Shown here: positions 10,531 to 13,077 of the stretch, piece by piece
How the letters are laid out: each line of letters opens with the position of its first letter
Position numbering within the stretch: position 1 is the stretch's first letter
Origin: Tannerella sp.
Lineage (GTDB): Bacteria > Bacteroidota > Bacteroidia > Bacteroidales > Tannerellaceae
Assembly: GCA_031263835.1 (NCBI GenBank)
Contig: JAISEZ010000022.1
Location: 1-13,077 of the forward strand
Length of the DNA stretch: 13,077 nucleotides
Reading direction: 5' to 3'
Translations under genes and position numbers: made by a program
Notes under the pieces: generated by a model
What the model was told of the DNA's origin: nothing
The model's database searches: none
The model's input: the letters and a program-made list of their open reading frames with translations, nothing else

Positions 10531-11541
10531 TTATTTCATAGGCATTTTCTTTTTAGAGGGTGAAACATCTTTTATTATCAAACGCTTATCCTGTTCAAAG
10601 GAATAGCGGATGGGGTTGATGCGCGACATAATCTGCAGGATTGTTTCCAGCGGCTCGTCCGTAATGGTAAACGTATAGACCTGCGTATCGGCAATGGCGG
10701 GATCCAGCTCTATTTCGACGTTATACCAGCGTTCCAGGTACATGCAGATCACACGGAGCGGCTTCGACTCGAACGACAGGTGATGATCCGCCCAGAACGA
10801 TTCGAAAACGACATCCCCTTCTATTTCCGACAGAATGCGGGTATTCCTGTTGTAGGACGCCATGTCGCCGGGATTCATCATAAGCTCCTGATCCCGGGCG
10901 GAAACGGAAACCCGGCCTTCCAGCAGGCTTACCTTCACTGTTTCATGCTCCGGATAGGCTTCCACACTGAAACGGGTGCCGCACACCTCCACCCGGACAT
11001 CGCCGGTCGATACGACAAACGGATATTTTGTGTCGTGCCGGACATCAAACAAAGCTTCGCCGTCCAGCAGTACCCGGCGATCCTTCGGAAAAGAAGTCTC
11101 GAAAGAAAGCGTCGAACCGATATTCAGCCAGACAACGCTCCCGTCGGGCAGGATCATTTGCGACTTGCCGTTCAGCGCCCTGTATGTCTGGGTGGATACG
11201 TCGGGCCGGAAATAGTTCCGGGTGACAAAATAAGCCGAGAAAACCGAGAGAATGAGAAGAACCGATGCGGCTGCAACGGCTTTGTACAGAGGGATGGAGC
11301 GGACGGTTTTCCTTTTCTCCATCGCCGCCATCCGGGCTTCCATCTGTTTCCAGTAGTATGCGGTATCCGGATGATAGGAAGAGGAATCCCGGATAATTTC
11401 GTGCCACAGGGCTACGATTTCTCCGTACAGGGATTCATTCCCTTCCGTCGTGCGCCAGACCGCCAGCGCCTTCTCTTCCTCCGTACCGGTTTCTTTTTTC
11501 AAATGAGATATCAGCAAATCCCAGGGTATATGTCGTTCCAT
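10531..11541 (-). CDS. FecR-family transmembrane anti-sigma factor
   Basis: This is a 336-aa inner-membrane regulator that would hold the ECF sigma factor and receive the signal from the SusC STN domain. The cytoplasmic N-terminus (1-83) would bind the sigma factor. One transmembrane segment lies at about 86-107 (LYKAVAAASVLLILSVFSAY), preceded by the basic MEKRKTVR, which places the N-terminus inside. The periplasmic FecR domain spans about 118-215, with LPDGSVVWLN, FDVRHD, FVVSTGDVRVEVCGTRFSV and VSLLEGRV. A C-terminal domain (about 254-325, LSFESKPLRVICMYLERWYNVEIE) matches the pattern of the STN-like domain (DUF4974) usual in Bacteroidota members. It lies between the sigma gene (101-bp gap) and susC (149-bp gap). 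FecR-like proteins can also be needed to activate their sigma factor; sequence cannot tell which applies. Confidence 0.95.
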   Translation of the reverse strand: MERHIPWDLLISHLKKETGTEEEKALAVWRTTEGNESLYGEIVALWHEIIRDSSSYHPDTAYYWKQMEARMAAMEKRKTVRSIPLYKAVAAASVLLILSVFSAYFVTRNYFRPDVSTQTYRALNGKSQMILPDGSVVWLNIGSTLSFETSFPKDRRVLLDGEALFDVRHDTKYPFVVSTGDVRVEVCGTRFSVEAYPEHETVKVSLLEGRVSVSARDQELMMNPGDMASYNRNTRILSEIEGDVVFESFWADHHLSFESKPLRVICMYLERWYNVEIELDPAIADTQVYTFTITDEPLETILQIMSRINPIRYSFEQDKRLIIKDVSPSKKKMPMK

Positions 11542-11565
11542 GGTTTGTCAATGATGTTTTTCGAG

Positions 11566-11595
11566 TAAGACACATCAAACGGAAAGAACCCTACA
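11566..11595 (-). promoter_or_regulatory. Candidate ECF-type promoter upstream of the fecR-like gene
   Basis: On the minus strand the pattern is TGTAGGG (11595-11589), 15 bp, then GTGTCTTA (11573-11566). The second element ends 24 bp before the ATG at 11541. This two-box layout and spacing fit an ECF sigma promoter, and I recall similar GTAGGG...GTCTTA pairs ahead of other Bacteroidota fecR-like genes; no alignment was run. It suggests that the sigma factor drives its own regulator. A T8 tract just upstream (minus strand, 11604-11611) adds an AT-rich region. Confidence 0.5.
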
Positions 11596-11642
11596 AATTA
11601 TTGAAAAAAAATTTTCAGCCGTCTACCGGAGGGGGGGCAATT

Positions 11643-12206
11643 TTACCAGAGATAGGAATAGGAGTCCCCCAGGTATTTTTTGATAAACTTCAAGGCTTTC
11701 GTGATTTGCGCTTCGACGTATTTCACGGAGATATTCAGTTCCGCTGCAATTTCCTTGTTGGTCTGGTTTTCTATCCGGCTCCGCTGAAAGATGTTCCGGC
11801 AGAGATCCGGCAGTGAACAGATGGCTTCCCGGATCAGCTGTTCCAGTTCCTTTAATTCCACCGAATGATCGTTTTCCGCCTTTTCGTGCAGCGACCAGTC
11901 CGACACGGTTACGAAACGGTCATTATCGCGGATATAATTCAGCGCCCTGTTTCGTGCCGCCTGGAACAGGTACGCTTTCCAGGTCACTTTGATTTCCAGC
12001 CCTTCCCTTTTCTCCCAGATGGCCGTAAAAACATCCAGCGCGATCTCCTCCGCAATCGTATGTTCTCCCACATAAATGCGGACAAACCGGCACAAAGGCG
12101 TAAAAAAAGAGTCGAACAGATATTTAAACGCCGCCCTGTCTCCCCTCTGAATCAGTTTCAGAAGAAATATATCATCTGCCCACTCTGTCCGCCCCGGTTT
12201 TGTCAT
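11643..12206 (-). CDS. RNA polymerase ECF-type sigma-70 factor
   Basis: This is a 187-aa cytoplasmic sigma factor that would direct RNA polymerase to promoters of this locus. Region 2 spans about 26-95: FKYLFDSFFTPLCRFVRIYV, then AEEIALDVFTAIWEKR, then WKAYLFQAARNRALNYIRD, the usual -10 recognition core. Region 4 spans about 122-175: REAICSLPDLCRNIF followed by the helix-turn-helix NKEIAAELNISVKYVEAQI, which reads the -35 element. There is no region 1 or 3, as expected of the ECF class. The fecR-like partner is immediately downstream. The ATG at 12206 lies 25 bp after a good -7 element. A 7-base G run (plus strand, 11631-11637) lies 5 bp past the stop codon and does not touch the reading frame. 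Confidence 0.96.
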   Translation of the reverse strand: MTKPGRTEWADDIFLLKLIQRGDRAAFKYLFDSFFTPLCRFVRIYVGEHTIAEEIALDVFTAIWEKREGLEIKVTWKAYLFQAARNRALNYIRDNDRFVTVSDWSLHEKAENDHSVELKELEQLIREAICSLPDLCRNIFQRSRIENQTNKEIAAELNISVKYVEAQITKALKFIKKYLGDSYSYLW

Positions 12207-12230
12207 TCAGCACATTAACTATATTTCGCG

Positions 12231-12264
12231 CAAAGATAATACCGGAAAAACAATTCCCCTCAAA
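12231..12264 (-). promoter_or_regulatory. Predicted housekeeping promoter of the sigma-factor gene
   Basis: The minus strand carries TATCTTTG (12238-12231), an exact match to the Bacteroidota -7 consensus TAnnTTTG, with TTTG (12264-12261) 22 bp upstream as a -33 element; that spacing is a little long. The start codon is 25 bp downstream, which leaves a short leader. It implies basal transcription of the regulators by the primary sigma factor. Confidence 0.5.
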
Positions 12265-12340
12265 AATGCACCGGAAAACAGATGATTATTTTTTTTTGTA
12301 TCGCAAATCCGGCGCAGTCCGGAGCATAATATCGTCAACT

Positions 12341-12359
12341 TAAGGGCTGAAATCCCTTA
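12341..12359. other. Small hairpin in the gap between the acetyltransferase and sigma genes
   Basis: TAAGGG and CCCTTA form a perfect 6-bp stem with a 7-nt loop. A weaker hairpin, TCCGG/CCGGA with a 6-nt loop, lies at 12308-12323. Both sit in the 244-bp gap 12207-12450, which otherwise contains only the promoter near 12231 and the stronger hairpin at 12405-12437. No open frame or tRNA is seen there. Confidence 0.4.
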
Positions 12360-12404
12360 TTCTCCAAATCCACTCTTAGTAGCCGGCAAAACCCTCCACC
12401 TGCC

Positions 12405-12437
12405 CTTATTTATGCCGCATGATACGAGATAAATAAG
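12405..12437 (-). terminator. Hairpin after the acetyltransferase gene
   Basis: A 9-bp stem, CTTATTTAT (12405-12413) with ATAAATAAG (12429-12437), extends to 10 bp with one more C-G pair (12404 with 12438). The 15-nt loop is gccgcatgatacgag. It begins about 13 bp after the TAG of the acetyltransferase gene in the direction of transcription. There is no clean T run, so termination is inferred from position and stem length only. Confidence 0.45.
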
Positions 12438-12450
12438 GAGTGAGGGGTGA

Positions 12451-12954
12451 CTATTCAACTCTCATTGACATTATATAATCATTCATATAAAATCCATTGC
12501 CGATATCATGGTTCCGCGTAGCAATTTTTTTCATGCCCAAATGCTCGTAAAAGCCGATTGCCGGATTTTGACGGTTAACGTACAGTTCCATAGTAAAAGA
12601 CGATGGATGAATGTCTTTAATATATGCAATTCCCTGTTCTATCAGGTAGCGTCCGAGACCTTTCCCCTGTAATTCGGGTAGCACATATATTTTTTGAAAA
12701 ATAAATATGTCGTCCGATTTTTTCTCAATGGAAATGTAGCCTGCCGGATTGTTATCTGTGTATGCAATGAAATATTCGTGTCCCAATTCCGTCATCTGCT
12801 GTTCAATATGTTCAACAGAATACATCATCTCGAACATATAGTTTAATTGTTCTTTGGATAGTATAGAGCCATAAGCAGGTTCCCAGATCCGTGAGGCAAG
12901 TTCACGAATCCGGGAACAGTCATTGATATCTGCTTTTCTGAAGAAAAGATTCAT
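12451..12954 (-). CDS. GNAT-family N-acetyltransferase
   Basis: This is a 167-aa cytoplasmic enzyme predicted to move an acetyl group from acetyl-CoA to an amine on an unknown acceptor. The fold is complete: N-terminal FFRKADINDCSRIRELA (4-20), beta strands EYFIAY and AGYISIEK, motif A (KIYVLPELQGKGLGRYLIEQ, 88-107) whose Gln96-Gly-Lys-Gly-Leu-Gly101 loop binds the CoA pyrophosphate, and motif B (NPAIGFYEHLGMKKI, 130-144). It starts 10 bp after the secA stop and could be read from the secA message. Sampled lines of this gene are about 36% G+C against 48-60% for the genes around it, which suggests it arrived separately. It has no evident role in the sugar locus. Confidence 0.93.
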   Translation of the reverse strand: MNLFFRKADINDCSRIRELASRIWEPAYGSILSKEQLNYMFEMMYSVEHIEQQMTELGHEYFIAYTDNNPAGYISIEKKSDDIFIFQKIYVLPELQGKGLGRYLIEQGIAYIKDIHPSSFTMELYVNRQNPAIGFYEHLGMKKIATRNHDIGNGFYMNDYIMSMRVE

Positions 12955-12964
12955 TTATACGGCT

Positions 12965-13077
12965 TTAAAGTCCTTTTCCGTGGCAGTTTTTGTATTTTTT
13001 GCCGCTGCCGCATGGACAGGGGTCATTGCGTCCGGCGCGTTTTTCTACGCGGACGGGTTCTTTGGGCAGCTGTTGAG
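12965..13077 (-). CDS. secA: SecA C-terminal end (zinc-binding tail), 5' part outside window
   Basis: Only the last 36 codons are in the window, ending in TAA at 12965-12967. The visible peptide has [20 protein letters not shown], then [10 protein letters not shown]. This Cys-x-Cys-(x)8-Cys-His pattern is the zinc-binding tail of the SecA preprotein translocase ATPase, which binds SecB or the ribosome in other bacteria. The same motif occurs as the SEC-C domain in unrelated proteins, but the preceding basic [12 protein letters not shown] and the fact that the gene ends just after the motif are what Bacteroidota SecA proteins show. No promoter is visible. Confidence 0.8.
   Translation of the reverse strand, partial: QQLPKEPVRVEKRAGRNDPCPCGSGKKYKNCHGKGL

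Noticed and set aside
10780..11568. 262-codon plus-strand open frame
   Set aside because: It is opposite the FecR-like anti-sigma gene, whose transmembrane segment and FecR motifs are clear. It has no recognisable domain.
11631..11637. G7 run as a phase-variable tract in the sigma gene
   Set aside because: It lies after the sigma stop codon, outside both neighbouring reading frames, so slippage would not change a protein.
12454..12465. Another heptamer copy at the end of the acetyltransferase gene (tcaactctca)
   Set aside because: It encodes the last residues MRVE of that protein, is only about one and a half units long and is in the opposite orientation, so chance is sufficient.

Overview
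The window is an accessory carbohydrate-use locus from a Gram-negative Bacteroidota, most likely Bacteroidales. The evidence is a SusC/SusD pair, an ECF sigma factor with a FecR-type anti-sigma factor, lipoprotein signal peptides, a TAnnTTTG-type promoter element and the absence of purine-rich Shine-Dalgarno sites. The species cannot be named from the sequence. Every gene I can support lies on the minus strand, so transcription runs from high to low coordinates.

Layout in transcription order: (1) the last 36 codons of a gene that reads as secA (12965-13077). (2) A small, AT-rich GNAT acetyltransferase gene (12451-12954) starting 10 bp after it. (3) A 244-bp gap with hairpins and a likely sigma-70-type promoter. 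(4) An ECF sigma factor (11643-12206). (5) A FecR-like transmembrane anti-sigma factor (10531-11541), preceded by a candidate ECF-type promoter. (6) A 149-bp gap with a GC-rich hairpin. (7) A SusC-family TonB-dependent transporter with an N-terminal STN signalling domain (6926-10381). (8) A SusD-family surface lipoprotein (4904-6913), 12 bp after susC. (9) A 200-bp gap with a strong hairpin, two imperfect direct repeats and a short heptamer repeat. (10) A secreted GH2 glycosidase (2667-4703) with an in-frame Gln-Glu repeat. (11) A 90-bp gap filled mostly by an 8-copy heptamer array. (12) A second GH2 glycosidase, a predicted lipoprotein (1-2576), which runs off the window with 858 codons visible.

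This is a polysaccharide utilisation locus controlled by trans-envelope signalling. SusD and SusC would bind and import a glycan fragment. Occupied SusC would signal through its periplasmic STN domain to the FecR-like protein, which would release the sigma factor to raise transcription. The two GH2 enzymes would trim the imported or surface-bound sugar. Both keep the two catalytic glutamates expected of GH2, but the sugar substrate cannot be read from the sequence. No polysaccharide lyase, sulfatase or endo-acting hydrolase is visible, so the locus may continue past position 1.

Base composition is uneven. Sample lines from the susC and GH2 genes are about 60% G+C, the sigma gene about 48%, the secA tail about 54%, and the acetyltransferase gene about 36%. 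The high G+C of the locus produces long antisense open frames, several hundred codons long, that are not genes. The least expected signals are the repeats: a heptamer array directly upstream of one glycosidase, traces of the same heptamer on the other side of the neighbouring glycosidase, and a hexanucleotide repeat coding for (Glu-Gln)n inside that glycosidase.
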